Below, one piece after another: positions 16,710 to 25,632 of a DNA stretch of 64,000 bases (within the stretch, counting starts at the first letter, position 1; each line of letters opens with the position of its first letter). Both the position numbers and the translations under genes were made by a program. The notes beneath the pieces were generated by a model, which was not told the DNA's origin, ran no database searches, and was given only the letters and a program-made list of their open reading frames with translations. The stretch spans positions 1 to 64,000 of the forward strand of contig JBBTBX010000014.1 of the NCBI GenBank assembly GCA_038043465.1, in the 5' to 3' direction. This stretch comes from SXRF01 sp038043465. Its GTDB lineage: Bacteria > Pseudomonadota > Alphaproteobacteria > Rickettsiales > SXRF01.

Positions 16710-17495
16710 TTATACGCTCTGGTTAAGGTTTTGTAGCATCTCATCGGATTTTGAAATTACCTTACTGTTCATTTCATAAACACGCTGAGCCTTGATCAGG
16801 TTAGTTAGTTCCGTTACCGCATCAACATTGGAATTTTCCAGATAACCCTGTAAGATAGTGCCATAACCATTTGTTCCGGGCGTACCGGTAACTGGCGCGC
16901 CGGAAGCCACTGTCTCCATATACATATTGCCACCAATAGCCTGAAGTCCAGCTTCATTGATAAAGCTCGCCGTCTGGAATTGCCCAAGATTTTGTGGCGC
17001 AACCTGATTCGGAATTGTCGCAAACACTTCGCCCGATTGATTTATGCTGACAGCCGTAGCAGTTGGCGGAATGGTAATAGCCGGCTCAACCTGATTGCCA
17101 TCAGCCGTTACGATTGTTCCATCTGGGCTTAGCTGCAATGCGCCAGAACGGGTATATGCTACCTCACCGCTTGGCAAAGTAATCTGCAGGAAACCTTTCC
17201 CCTGAATCGCTATATCCAATGTATTGCTGGTATTTTGCAATGTTCCCTGATTGGTGTTACGATAAATAGCACCGGTTTTCACACCAAGGCCAATCTGTAT
17301 ACCGGTCGGCACAATCGTGCCGGAATCCGCAGAATTAGTACCAACCCGCCTGTCGTTCTGATAAAGCAGATCCTGAAATTCCGGACGCTGCAATTTATAA
17401 GCAGTGGTATTGATGTTCGCAAGATTCTGTGAAGTCACATCAACGTAAAGCTGCTGTGCCTGCATCCCAGTGGCGGCTATATCCAGTGATCTCAT
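16710..17495 (-). CDS. flgG: Flagellar distal rod protein FlgG
   Basis: FlgG builds the distal rod. At 261 residues it matches the family's usual length. The N-terminal MRSLDIAATGMQAQQLYVDVTSQNLANINT block and the C-terminal TELTNLIKAQRVYEMNSKVI block form the rod coiled coil, with the family-typical KGFLQITLPSG segment between. It is transcribed after flgF and before flgA. Confidence 0.95.
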   Translation of the reverse strand: MRSLDIAATGMQAQQLYVDVTSQNLANINTTAYKLQRPEFQDLLYQNDRRVGTNSADSGTIVPTGIQIGLGVKTGAIYRNTNQGTLQNTSNTLDIAIQGKGFLQITLPSGEVAYTRSGALQLSPDGTIVTADGNQVEPAITIPPTATAVSINQSGEVFATIPNQVAPQNLGQFQTASFINEAGLQAIGGNMYMETVASGAPVTGTPGTNGYGTILQGYLENSNVDAVTELTNLIKAQRVYEMNSKVISKSDEMLQNLNQSV

Positions 17496-17516
17496 TTCTT
17501 ACTCTCCCTGTATATT

Positions 17517-17556
17517 ACGATGATCGGATAATCCGATTATCCAATCATCTGATTAT
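17517..17556. repeat. Degenerate short-word repeat between flgF and flgG
   Basis: The 60-bp gap is filled by alternating words GATCGGATAATCC, GATTATCC, AATCATCTGATTATCTAA. They are related to the run at 20632-20711. The words are partly self-complementary. No gene-regulatory role is evident. Confidence 0.55.
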
Positions 17557-18288
17557 CTAACTTGCCTGCTGCGCCCAAGTGTTGGCGGATTTTCTCTGTA
17601 AATCATATAATGTCTCAACCATTTTTGCAGTGTTGGCGACCGAGCGCGACACGTCAATCATATGCGTCAGTGACAAAACCGACTGCACATTTGAACCGGA
17701 CAGCGCGCCCTGCACTACCTTGGCATCAACCAATATTTCCGGGGTTATTTCACTTTTAAACATCGCCCCATCAGTGCGTTCCAGCAATTGCGGATTATCG
17801 AATTTATATATATCTATCGTAGCAAATTCAGCACCATCAACTGATATGTTACCAGCAGCACCAACTTTTATCTCCTGAGTTTCCGGAGTAAAAGTAATAC
17901 GCTGCCCGTTATTACCAAGCACAGGATTACCATCCGCCGTAACCAGATTCCCTGAACCATCAATCTGAAAATTTCCAGCGCGGGTGTAGCGCACACCCAG
18001 CGGTGTTTCCACTGCAAAAAAACCATCGCTGGCAATCGCTAAATCAAGCTGATTACCGGTGGCGTGTATCGGGCCATTGTCAAAATTTTTATAGGTAGAA
18101 ATATCGTAGGCAAATGCCATATCGTTACGATTTTTCTGGTTCACATCCTTGGTGAGGTAGGAATTAAATAACATATTTTCAGAAGTATAGCCTGTGGTGT
18201 TAGCATTGGCTATATTGTTCGCAGTAACCGCCATGTCACGAAACAATGCCAGCTGCCGAGATAAAGTTATATAAACGCTATTATCCAT
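17557..18288 (-). CDS. flgF: Flagellar proximal rod protein FlgF
   Basis: FlgF is a proximal rod subunit. The 243-residue protein has the N-terminal rod signature (YITLSRQLALFRDMAVTANNIANANTTGY), the ASDGFFAVETPLGVRYTRAGNF core near residue 85 and a C-terminal helix (THMIDVSRSVANTAKMVETLYD). It is the first gene of the minus-strand flgF-flgG-flgA-flgH unit. The 148-bp gap to the divergent dapB start should hold its promoter. Confidence 0.93.
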   Translation of the reverse strand: MDNSVYITLSRQLALFRDMAVTANNIANANTTGYTSENMLFNSYLTKDVNQKNRNDMAFAYDISTYKNFDNGPIHATGNQLDLAIASDGFFAVETPLGVRYTRAGNFQIDGSGNLVTADGNPVLGNNGQRITFTPETQEIKVGAAGNISVDGAEFATIDIYKFDNPQLLERTDGAMFKSEITPEILVDAKVVQGALSGSNVQSVLSLTHMIDVSRSVANTAKMVETLYDLQRKSANTWAQQAS

Positions 18289-18436
18289 ACCAAAACCTTC
18301 AGACGAAATTATCTTCGCTTAAGTGTAAGCATAAATTGTGCCAAATTCGTTTTTAGGCAATAAATTCGCAAATTGCCTTGTCATTAACATCGGCAAAAAC
18401 TATAATTTTCCATCATTCCAAACGAAGGAAAATATT

Positions 18437-19201
18437 ATGACTCAATTGACACTCGCCATCGCTGGCTGCACTGGCCGCATGGGACAGGCATTAATTGCCA
18501 CCGCCCACGGAAATAAAGATGTAAAAATAGTTGCAGGCGGCGTTCGTAATACCGCCAAGCAACAAGCCGCCGGTTTGTTTGTAACTTCTGAACCTGCAGT
18601 CCTGGTTGGGAAAGCTGAAGCAGTGATTGATTTCACCACACCGGAAACCACTCTTGCCCTCGCCCGCGAAGTTGCAAAAACCGGTGGAATTATAGTTATC
18701 GGCACCACCGGTTTTTCCGACGGGCAACAAAAGAAAATAAATGAATGCGCTGCTACCGCCCGTATTGTCCAATCCGGCAATTTCAGCCTTGGTGTCAATA
18801 TATTGGAATCACTGGTGGAACGCACAGCCATGCTTCTTAATGAGCAATATGATATTGAAATAAGTGAAATGCACCATAGATATAAAAAAGATGCTCCGTC
18901 CGGAACTGCCCTCATGCTGGGACACGCTGCTGCAAAAGGACGCAATGTATCATTTGATAATAAAAAAATGCTGGATCACGGTGGCGAACGTAAAATCGGA
19001 GATATAGGTTTTGCCAGCTTGCGTGGTGGCGATGTCGTTGGAATCCATAACGTAATGTTCGCTGGCAATAACGAACTAATCACCCTGTCGCATCAAGGAT
19101 TCTCACGCACAATTTTTGCCACCGGCGCAATCACTGCCGCTTTATGGGCAAGAGATAAAAAGCCCGGCGTATATTCGATGCGTGATGTTATTGGATTATA
19201 A
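18437..19201 (+). CDS. dapB: 4-hydroxy-tetrahydrodipicolinate reductase
   Basis: DapB makes tetrahydrodipicolinate on the lysine/DAP pathway. The start at 18437 is preceded by AAGGAAAA and gives the typical MTQLTLAIAGCTGRMGQAL dinucleotide-binding start. The frame is open upstream but is not family-like there. Length is 254 residues. The catalytic SEMHHRYKKDAPSGTAL segment lies near residue 148. A strong terminator directly follows the stop. Confidence 0.95.
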   Translation: MTQLTLAIAGCTGRMGQALIATAHGNKDVKIVAGGVRNTAKQQAAGLFVTSEPAVLVGKAEAVIDFTTPETTLALAREVAKTGGIIVIGTTGFSDGQQKKINECAATARIVQSGNFSLGVNILESLVERTAMLLNEQYDIEISEMHHRYKKDAPSGTALMLGHAAAKGRNVSFDNKKMLDHGGERKIGDIGFASLRGGDVVGIHNVMFAGNNELITLSHQGFSRTIFATGAITAALWARDKKPGVYSMRDVIGL

Positions 19202-19227
19202 AATCCACATGTGGATTTTATTTTTTT
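19200..19227 (+). terminator. Intrinsic terminator after dapB
   Basis: AAAATCCACATGTGGATTTT is a perfect 20-bp palindrome followed by a T run. It overlaps the dapB stop codon and also faces the convergent rnhA gene. Confidence 0.9.
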
Positions 19228-19235
19228 ATAATTTA

Positions 19236-19670
19236 TTATTTTATTGCTTTACGCGCCAGTTCATCGGCGCGTTCGTTCATAGCATGCCCGTTATGCCCTT
19301 TTACCCAGTGCCATTTAATGCTATGCGCCTTTGTCGCTTCTTCCAGCCTCTGCCAATATTCTACATTTTTCACAGGTTTTTTATCGGCAGTTTTCCAGCC
19401 ACGCGCTTTCCAAGCTGGTAGCCATTCGCTGATACCTTTCAGCACATAGGTGCTGTCACTATATAAATCCACCACGCACGGCGTTTTTAATTGCTCCAGC
19501 GCAGCAATAGCTGCCATAAGCTCCATGCGGTTATTGGTAGTTTCTGCCTCAAAGCCTGACAGTTCTTTTTCCTTATCGCCATAAACTAAAATCGCGCCCC
19601 AACCGCCAGGGCCTGGATTTCCTGAACATGCGCCATCGGTATATATTTTTACGTGTTTTCGGTTAGTCAT
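19236..19670 (-). CDS. rnhA: Ribonuclease HI
   Basis: RNase HI cuts RNA in RNA-DNA hybrids. The 144-residue protein shows the four-carboxylate active site: Asp in YTDGACSGNPGPGG (residue 11), Glu in NNRMELMAA, Asp in LYSDSTYV and Asp in NERADELA near residue 135. It overlaps the thrB stop by 8 bp, so the two are coupled. Confidence 0.95.
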   Translation of the reverse strand: MTNRKHVKIYTDGACSGNPGPGGWGAILVYGDKEKELSGFEAETTNNRMELMAAIAALEQLKTPCVVDLYSDSTYVLKGISEWLPAWKARGWKTADKKPVKNVEYWQRLEEATKAHSIKWHWVKGHNGHAMNERADELARKAIK

Positions 19671-20628
19671 TTGTTTGCCAGAAACGCAGTTTTTTAATAT
19701 ATTCCGTAGGGTCTTTCACGTTCACCAGCGCGCCTTCCACTCGGTTCAGCCAATCATAGCTGCGCGTGAGCAAAAAGCGTAAGGAAGCCCCGCGCAACAA
19801 CAATGCAAATGCTGCATCTTCCTCCGCGCTTATCGGGCGAATATCATTATATCCCGCAAGCAGTGCCTGCACGCGTTCTTTCACCAGTCGGTGACGATCA
19901 TCGAAACACCACGCGTTTATTATTATCGCTAAATCATATGCCCAGAAATCATTGCACGAAAAATAAAAATCTATCACCCCTGAAAGCAAGGGCTTTCCGC
20001 CAAATGGCTTATTAAAAAACACGTTATCGGGAAATAAATCCGCATGAATAGGTCCGCGTGGAAGGTCACTCGGCCAATGCTCACTCAAATAATTATATTC
20101 CTCAGAGATAAGTTTTTTAAGCCCCGGCTCTATTTCATCAGCGCGGTCAATTATCTTGTCAATTATCGCTTCCCAACCCTTCACCGACAACTTATTCTCG
20201 CGAACATGTGGGAAATCAATGCCTGCAATATGCATACGCGCCGCCAGTTCCCCTAACTGCAACAGATGCTCTGGCAAAATATTTTTAACTCCGCCACCAT
20301 CAAGAAAACTAACTATCAGTGCTGGTTTTTCCTTAAGCGCACACAGCGTCCGCCCGCTTTTACCCACTATTGGCTGCGGGCAGGAAATTCCCCGCGCGTG
20401 CCACCACTCCATCAGTGCCGTGAAATAGGGAAGCTCAGCAAGTTCAAAATGTTTTTCAAACAAGGTGAGGATGTAATTCGTGGTTCGTGTTTCGTGTTTC
20501 GTGAGAAGCAAATAATTAGTGTTGGTCACACCTTCGGCTATAGGTTCAAAAGATACTAATGTTCCTATATCATACTGGGTGAGCAGACCTTCAATATCAG
20601 ATTCAGAAAGTTGGGTGTAAACAGCCAT
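19663..20628 (-). CDS. thrB: Homoserine kinase (aminoglycoside-phosphotransferase fold)
   Basis: This is the alphaproteobacterial-type ThrB, with an APH-like fold, which phosphorylates homoserine for threonine synthesis. The 321 residues carry the catalytic GPIHADLFPDNVFF loop (about 190-203) and the GVIDFYFSCNDFWAYDLAI metal-binding block (about 215-233). The N-terminal loop reads LLLTKHETRTTNYILT: the KHETRTTN part is encoded by a short tandem repeat (about 20475-20504) and appears to be an expansion of a variable loop. It is followed by rnhA, a conserved pairing. Confidence 0.92.
   Translation of the reverse strand: MAVYTQLSESDIEGLLTQYDIGTLVSFEPIAEGVTNTNYLLLTKHETRTTNYILTLFEKHFELAELPYFTALMEWWHARGISCPQPIVGKSGRTLCALKEKPALIVSFLDGGGVKNILPEHLLQLGELAARMHIAGIDFPHVRENKLSVKGWEAIIDKIIDRADEIEPGLKKLISEEYNYLSEHWPSDLPRGPIHADLFPDNVFFNKPFGGKPLLSGVIDFYFSCNDFWAYDLAIIINAWCFDDRHRLVKERVQALLAGYNDIRPISAEEDAAFALLLRGASLRFLLTRSYDWLNRVEGALVNVKDPTEYIKKLRFWQTND
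20475..20504. repeat. Short tandem repeat inside thrB
   Basis: ATTCGTGGTTCGTG, TTTCGTG, TTTCGTG are tandem 7-8 bp units within the thrB coding region. They add residues KHETRTTN to a surface loop between two strands of the N-lobe. The frame is kept. Confidence 0.65.
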
Positions 20629-20631
20629 AAC

Positions 20632-20711
20632 GGATGATCAGATGATTATATTATTGGATGATTAAAAAACAGAAATTTACTTAGTCATCTAATAATCTAA
20701 TTATCTAATCA
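20632..20711. repeat. Degenerate short-word repeat between thrB and sdhB
   Basis: The gap is built from GGATGATCAGATGATTA, TTGGATGATTAA and CATCTAATAATCTAATTATC, TAATCATC, i.e. words of the GATTAT/ATGATTA type facing each other with a short AT-rich middle. It runs right up to the sdhB stop. It is the same style as the run at 17517. Confidence 0.55.
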
Positions 20712-21512
20712 TCAAACAACCCTCTCCACCAGCATTTTCTTAATCTCGGCAATTGCCTTAGCAGGATTCAAACCTTTCGGGCAGGTTTTCGCGCAGTTCA
20801 TAATCGTATGGCAACGATAGAGCTTGAACGGATCTTCAATTTCATCAAGCCGTTCACCAGTAAACTCATCACGGCTGTCAATAATCCAGCGATACGCATG
20901 CAGCAAAATCGCAGGTCCAAGATAGCGGTCAGAATTCCACCAATAGCTAGGGCAAGAAGTTGAGCAACACGCGCATAAAATACATTCGTATAACCCATCA
21001 AGTTTTGACCTATCTTCTGGCGATTGCAAACGCTCACGGTTGGCAGGCTGCGGTGTGCTGGTTTGCAACCACGGTTTTATCGATTCATACTGCGCGTAAA
21101 AATGCGTCATATCAGGAACAAGATCCTTGATAACCGACATGTGTGGCAGCGGATAAATATTCACGTCACCCCGCACCTCATCAATTGGCTTGATGCAGGC
21201 GAGAGTGTTGGTTCCATCAATATTCATCGCGCAGCTACCGCAAATTCCTTCACGGCAGGAACGGCGGAAAGTAAGCGTAGAATCAACTTCATCCTTGATT
21301 TTTATCAGCGCGTCCAGAACCATTGGCGCGCAATCATCCATATCCAATTCGTAGGAATCCAACCTTGGATTTTTGGCAACGCCCTTATCATCCACATCCT
21401 CAGGATTATAACGGTAAATATTGAATTTTTTAACGCGCTTTGCTGCTTCTTCCGCTTTATATGTCTTTCCCTTTCCAACTCGGGAATTTGCAGGAAGCCT
21501 GAATTCAGCCAT
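20712..21512 (-). CDS. sdhB: Succinate dehydrogenase iron-sulfur subunit
   Basis: SdhB carries electrons from the flavoprotein to quinone in complex II. The ATG at 21512 starts the family-like MAEFRLPANSRVGKGK; the longer frame does not look native. Length is 266 residues. Cysteine clusters for all three centres are present: SCREGICGSC for the 2Fe-2S, CILCACCSTSC for the 4Fe-4S and CHTIMNCAKTCPKGL for the 3Fe-4S. sdhA, C and D are not within the window, so the operon is split or continues elsewhere. Confidence 0.95.
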   Translation of the reverse strand: MAEFRLPANSRVGKGKTYKAEEAAKRVKKFNIYRYNPEDVDDKGVAKNPRLDSYELDMDDCAPMVLDALIKIKDEVDSTLTFRRSCREGICGSCAMNIDGTNTLACIKPIDEVRGDVNIYPLPHMSVIKDLVPDMTHFYAQYESIKPWLQTSTPQPANRERLQSPEDRSKLDGLYECILCACCSTSCPSYWWNSDRYLGPAILLHAYRWIIDSRDEFTGERLDEIEDPFKLYRCHTIMNCAKTCPKGLNPAKAIAEIKKMLVERVV

Positions 21513-21596
21513 AACATATCCTATATAAATTTGAGGGTTAGAGATGTGTGTGAATAATAATGATTTTCTGATACCAATCAAGCAGTAAATATCGCC

Positions 21597-21628
21597 ATCC
21601 TGTGAGGTGCGAAGCGACTGCACAGGAT
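21597..21628. repeat. Short palindromic repeat
   Basis: ATCCTGTG at 21597 pairs with GCACAGGAT at 21620, the loop being AGGTGCGAAGCGACT. This is a small dispersed-repeat-type hairpin between sdhB and the M48 gene. It could act as a transcription barrier, but it lacks a T run. Confidence 0.6.
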
Positions 21629-21633
21629 TATTC

Positions 21634-22443
21634 TTACTTAAAATCTGGAATTAAAGGAATATTATGTTTACGCTTATAATTAATTTCATAAATAGCTTTC
21701 TGCAATGCCACGAACCGCTCCGCATGCGATGGATGAGTAACCGAATTATAAATTCCTTCAGGGTCTTCAATCGACATTTTCCGCCACAGATTCGGCGCAG
21801 CTTTCACATCATATCCAGCCCGTGCTAAAACATATATCCCGATATAATCTGCTTCTTTTTCAAAATCCACGCTATAGCTCAAAGCCCCGATTTCTGTTCC
21901 TGCTTTCGTAAACTCACCACCAGTGCTAAGCCCTTGTGAATCAGCAATCGCATCCACCGCCAACCCGAGTATTTTCCCAAAAGTCGCGTTTTTATTCTGC
22001 GCCGCCACATGCCCCATCAGGTTATGGGCAAATTCATGCGCCATGACCGCAGCAAGTTCATCATCACTTTCTACAAAGCGCATCATGCCAGTAAAAATAA
22101 CAATATTTTTACCATCCGCAACCGCATTTATATCCTCATTGCGCACCAGCCGGAAATAATAATAGCAGCCATTTTTCTGCAAACGCGCTTCAACACATAT
22201 TTCCGCTCCGGCTTTCTCAATGTTTTCGCCAACAGTCTCAAATTGCTTGCGCATATTTTTGGGATTTTTCCACGCCTTTGGCTTGCCTCCGCGCGCAACA
22301 ATTGCGTCTACCATACGTTGCTGGTTTGATTCCTCCTCATGCACTTCCTGCTTGTTTAGCTCAGGACTATAGGTGGTTGGAGCCTGACAAGCTGCAAGAC
22401 CAACACAAAATGCAAGGTAAAATAATTTACTAAAAAACTTCAT
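21634..22443 (-). CDS. M48-family metalloprotease, lipoprotein
   Basis: This is a 269-residue predicted lipoprotein (signal with LAAC at residues 17-20) with an M48 peptidase domain. The zinc motif HEFAHN (HEXXH) lies near residue 140 and the downstream glutamate is in EKEADYIG. It resembles LoiP/BepA-like periplasmic proteases, which act in outer-membrane protein quality control. No TPR domain is present, so it is closer to the short LoiP type. It lies immediately downstream of the COG2509 gene (2-bp gap). Confidence 0.88.
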   Translation of the reverse strand: MKFFSKLFYLAFCVGLAACQAPTTYSPELNKQEVHEEESNQQRMVDAIVARGGKPKAWKNPKNMRKQFETVGENIEKAGAEICVEARLQKNGCYYYFRLVRNEDINAVADGKNIVIFTGMMRFVESDDELAAVMAHEFAHNLMGHVAAQNKNATFGKILGLAVDAIADSQGLSTGGEFTKAGTEIGALSYSVDFEKEADYIGIYVLARAGYDVKAAPNLWRKMSIEDPEGIYNSVTHPSHAERFVALQKAIYEINYKRKHNIPLIPDFK

Positions 22444-22445
22444 GG

Positions 22446-24065
22446 TTATTCCTCCAGCATACTTTGCGCTACAGATTCAGCAATTTTAATGCCGTCGATA
22501 CCAGCCGATAGAATTCCTCCGGCATATCCTGCTCCTTCGCCTGCCGGAAACAATCCTTTGGTGTTTATACTCTGCAATGTTTCATCACGCTTGATACGGA
22601 TTGGAGAAGATGTACGGGTTTCAACACCGGTCAACACCGCATCATCCATATCAAAACCTTTTATCTGCTTGCCAAACACAGCTATTGCCTCGCGAATTGC
22701 AGCAATGGCATAATCAGGCAGGCAGGAAGAAAGATCGGTCGGCGTAACATCAGGTTTATAGGAAGGGATAACTCCGCCAAGACGAGTAGATGCCCTGCCT
22801 GCCAGAAAATCCCCAACCCTCTGCACAGGAGCCGCATAAGTCCCGCCGCCAGCGATAAACGCTGCCGATTCCCACTTGCGCTGTAAATCAATGCCAGCCA
22901 GCACCCCGCCCGGATAATCAACCTCCGGCGTAATACCAACAACAATACCAGAATTAGCATTACGTTCAGCCCTTGAATATTGACTCATTCCATTAGTTAC
23001 AACCAGATTTTCTTCGGAAGTGGCGGCAACCACCGTTCCACCCGGACACATGCAGAAACTATAGACATCGCGCCCATTACTGGCATGATGCACCAATTTA
23101 TAATCCGCAGCACCAAGTATCGGATTACCGGCATCCTTCCCAAAACGGGCAACATCTATAATCGATTGCGGATGCTCAATACGAAAACCAATGGAAAACG
23201 GTTTAGACTCGATATAAACGCCTCTATCATACAACATCTGGAAGGTGTCACGCGAACTATGACCAATGGCAAGCACCACATGATCGGCAGCAATATGCTC
23301 TCCGCTTGCCAGAACCACACCTCGCACGCGACGATGTCCATCACCGGATGTTTCTATATCAATATCGGTTACGCGTGACTCAAAACGATATTCACCACCA
23401 AGTTCCTCAATGGTTCTGCGGATATTTTCAACCATCTTTACCAGACGAAATGTTCCTATATGCGGATGCGCTTCAGTCAGAATTTCTGGTGGTGCTTCAG
23501 CCTTTACAAATTCAGTCAGAACTTTGCGTCCAAGATAGCGCGGATCTTTTACCTGACTATAAAGTTTACCATCAGAAAATGTTCCCGCTCCACCTTCACC
23601 ATATTGCACGTTAGATTCGCTAGTAAGAACTGATTTTCTCCATAGCTTCCATGTATCTTTGGTACGTTCGCGCACTACCTTGCCACGCTCCAGAATAATC
23701 GGACGAAATCCCATTTGCGCCAACAACAATGCGGAAAGCAGCCCACATGGCCCAGCACCAATTATCAAAGGACGTTTTGCAAAATTATCCGGTGCTTTTG
23801 CCACAAAACGATATTCAATATCCGGAGTATTGTTGACATGGCTGTCGCCTGCAAAACGTTTAAGCAAAGCTGCTTCATTCTTCACCTCCACATCAAGCGT
23901 ATATACCAGCAATATAGCAGATTTTTTTCGGGCATCGTGCGCCCGCCGGAATATATTGCAGGAAATAATGTCATGCTCCGGAATACCTAACCGCAATATC
24001 GCTGCCTTAAGAATAGCTTCAGGCTGGTGATCGAGTGGAAGTTTTATTTCTGTAAGACGAAGCAT
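22446..24065 (-). CDS. COG2509-type FAD-dependent oxidoreductase
   Basis: This 539-residue flavoprotein has an N-terminal extension (about 1-90), then the FAD dinucleotide fold PLIIGAGPCGLLSALLLAQMG, the ERGKVVRERTKD region, the GEGGAGTFSDGKLYSQ block, and the C-terminal FPAGEGAGYAGGILSAGIDGI motif. This is the COG2509 group of uncharacterised FAD-dependent dehydrogenases. The substrate is unknown. It probably shares a transcript with the M48 protease gene. Confidence 0.88.
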   Translation of the reverse strand: MLRLTEIKLPLDHQPEAILKAAILRLGIPEHDIISCNIFRRAHDARKKSAILLVYTLDVEVKNEAALLKRFAGDSHVNNTPDIEYRFVAKAPDNFAKRPLIIGAGPCGLLSALLLAQMGFRPIILERGKVVRERTKDTWKLWRKSVLTSESNVQYGEGGAGTFSDGKLYSQVKDPRYLGRKVLTEFVKAEAPPEILTEAHPHIGTFRLVKMVENIRRTIEELGGEYRFESRVTDIDIETSGDGHRRVRGVVLASGEHIAADHVVLAIGHSSRDTFQMLYDRGVYIESKPFSIGFRIEHPQSIIDVARFGKDAGNPILGAADYKLVHHASNGRDVYSFCMCPGGTVVAATSEENLVVTNGMSQYSRAERNANSGIVVGITPEVDYPGGVLAGIDLQRKWESAAFIAGGGTYAAPVQRVGDFLAGRASTRLGGVIPSYKPDVTPTDLSSCLPDYAIAAIREAIAVFGKQIKGFDMDDAVLTGVETRTSSPIRIKRDETLQSINTKGLFPAGEGAGYAGGILSAGIDGIKIAESVAQSMLEE

Positions 24066-24298
24066 TATACTGACTTAGCCCTACTTCATTTGCTTTGCAA
24101 GCTTCGAATGACAGCTACGTTCTAAATCGATTTCGTCTGGCGTAAGCCAGCTGAAGCTCGAAGAGCGTAGGCGGGACTAGGATTAACATTAAAACAACAA
24201 TAGCCTGTATAACAACAATAAATAGAAATATAAATTTACAACTTACCACCAAATCTACCACCAGAAGTAATTATAGCGAATATCATTGGCTCTCTCCT
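24066..24298. other. Possible left boundary of the accessory island
   Basis: The gap left of the Fic gene holds GGGACTAGGA (about 24174-24183), also found at the 3' end of tRNA-Gln(CUG) at 37551. It also holds TACCACCAAATCTACC at 24244, nearly identical to TACCACCAAATTTACC upstream of the P4-type integrase (37414). Both match what the far end of an element integrated at tRNA-Gln would show. The text around 24130-24175 is also repeat-like, so the short core match alone is weak. Confidence 0.4.
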
Positions 24299-24345
24299 AA
24301 TCCTATCAATTTAACTTGCCAATCCTATCAGAGGTGATAGGATTG
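24299..24345. promoter_or_regulatory. Probable operator of the Fic gene
   Basis: CAATCCTATCA and TGATAGGATTG form a perfect 11-bp inverted repeat around GAGG (24320-24345). A third half-site, AATCCTATCA, lies 22 bp upstream. The spacing is two helical turns. The site is 27 bp before the Fic start, which suits autoregulation by that protein's own N-terminal winged helix (inference). Confidence 0.6.
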
Positions 24346-24371
24346 TTGTATATTTACGAGAGGAAACTGCT

Positions 24372-25415
24372 ATGAAATTGACCGCACGACAGCAGTATAT
24401 AATGGAAATTGTCACTGTACAAGACGGTCTTTCTATTTCTGAGGTAAAAGAACGACTACGCGAAGAGGTAAGCACACCCACGTTAAATCGAGACCTTGCC
24501 GCCTTAGTTGTATGTGATTATCTTGAAAAAACAGGTAAAGGGCGTGCGACTGCATACAAGGCAACAGCATTTTATCATATTTTGGCTCCATTCGACGCAT
24601 CTGGTTATTTTGATCAAGACCCAGATACACGAAAGGCAAAAACAGGCTTTAATCCAGAAATAATCAGAATTCTGGATCAGATGGCTCTTTTTACAATCGA
24701 AGAAAAAGCATGGCTTGAGGAACTAAAACAAAAATATCAGCATAATATCTCTGATTATCCCGAAACACTTTTTCAAAAAGAATTAGAGCGCCTGACAATT
24801 GAGTTAAGTTGGAAATCCTCGCAAATAGAGGGTAATACTTATTCCTTACTTGAGACAGAACGCTTATTTCGTGAGAAAAAAGAGGCACAAGGTAAGCCGA
24901 AAGAAGATGCTGTTATGCTCCTTAACCATAAGGATACACTGGATTACATGCTAGCGCATAAAGATATGGGAAAAACACTCAATTTAAGAATGCTGGAAGA
25001 GATACATAGCCTCCTAATCAAGGAACTAGGCGTTGGGCGCAATATTAGATCCCGCACGGTCGGCATCACTGGAACAGCCTATAAGCCACTCGATAACAGC
25101 TATCAGATACGAGAAGCATTGGAACAGGTATGTTCTATGATTAATAAAAAAGATAACGGTTTTGAAAAATCATTATTAGCTGTGACTTTAATTTCTTACA
25201 TCCAGCCCTTTGAAGATGGCAATAAGCGGACTGGCAGGATGATCAGCAATGCTTTACTGATAGCAGCTGGCATGTGCCCATTATCGTATCGTAGCGTGGA
25301 TGCCTTGGATTATAAAAAGGCTATGCTCTTATTTTATGAACAAAATAATCTGGCGGCGTTCAAACAGATATTTATTGAACAGATTGAATTTAGCGTAAAA
25401 AACTACTTTCAATAA
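24372..25415 (+). CDS. Fic-domain protein with N-terminal HTH, catalytic His replaced
   Basis: This 347-residue protein has an N-terminal winged-helix domain (about 1-65) and a Fic fold. The auto-inhibitory helix motif SSQIEGN is at 149-155 (Glu153), which makes it a class II-type Fic. The core motif reads IQPFEDGNKRTGR (277-289), so the usual catalytic His of HPFXXGNGR is Gln278; the codon is CAG. Other positions of the motif are kept. Fic enzymes transfer AMP or other phosphate groups to proteins. With Gln it may be inactive, act differently or be a regulator. AGAGGAAA precedes the start. Confidence 0.88.
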   Translation: MKLTARQQYIMEIVTVQDGLSISEVKERLREEVSTPTLNRDLAALVVCDYLEKTGKGRATAYKATAFYHILAPFDASGYFDQDPDTRKAKTGFNPEIIRILDQMALFTIEEKAWLEELKQKYQHNISDYPETLFQKELERLTIELSWKSSQIEGNTYSLLETERLFREKKEAQGKPKEDAVMLLNHKDTLDYMLAHKDMGKTLNLRMLEEIHSLLIKELGVGRNIRSRTVGITGTAYKPLDNSYQIREALEQVCSMINKKDNGFEKSLLAVTLISYIQPFEDGNKRTGRMISNALLIAAGMCPLSYRSVDALDYKKAMLLFYEQNNLAAFKQIFIEQIEFSVKNYFQ

Positions 25416-25632
25416 CCAAAGGTACTTAATGCATATTTTAATATGAATTAAGCGGGTTAACGCAGAAGTGTTTAATTATCATTGCAGATACCATATCTTA
25501 CAAAAGCAGTCATCGCTAAACCTCATTCGTCTCTTAACATAATATATATATGCTGATAGAAACAACTTATCTATACAAAATCGCTATAAAGTGGCACAGT
25601 ATAAACACACAAAAACAAGTAGATTTTTACCT

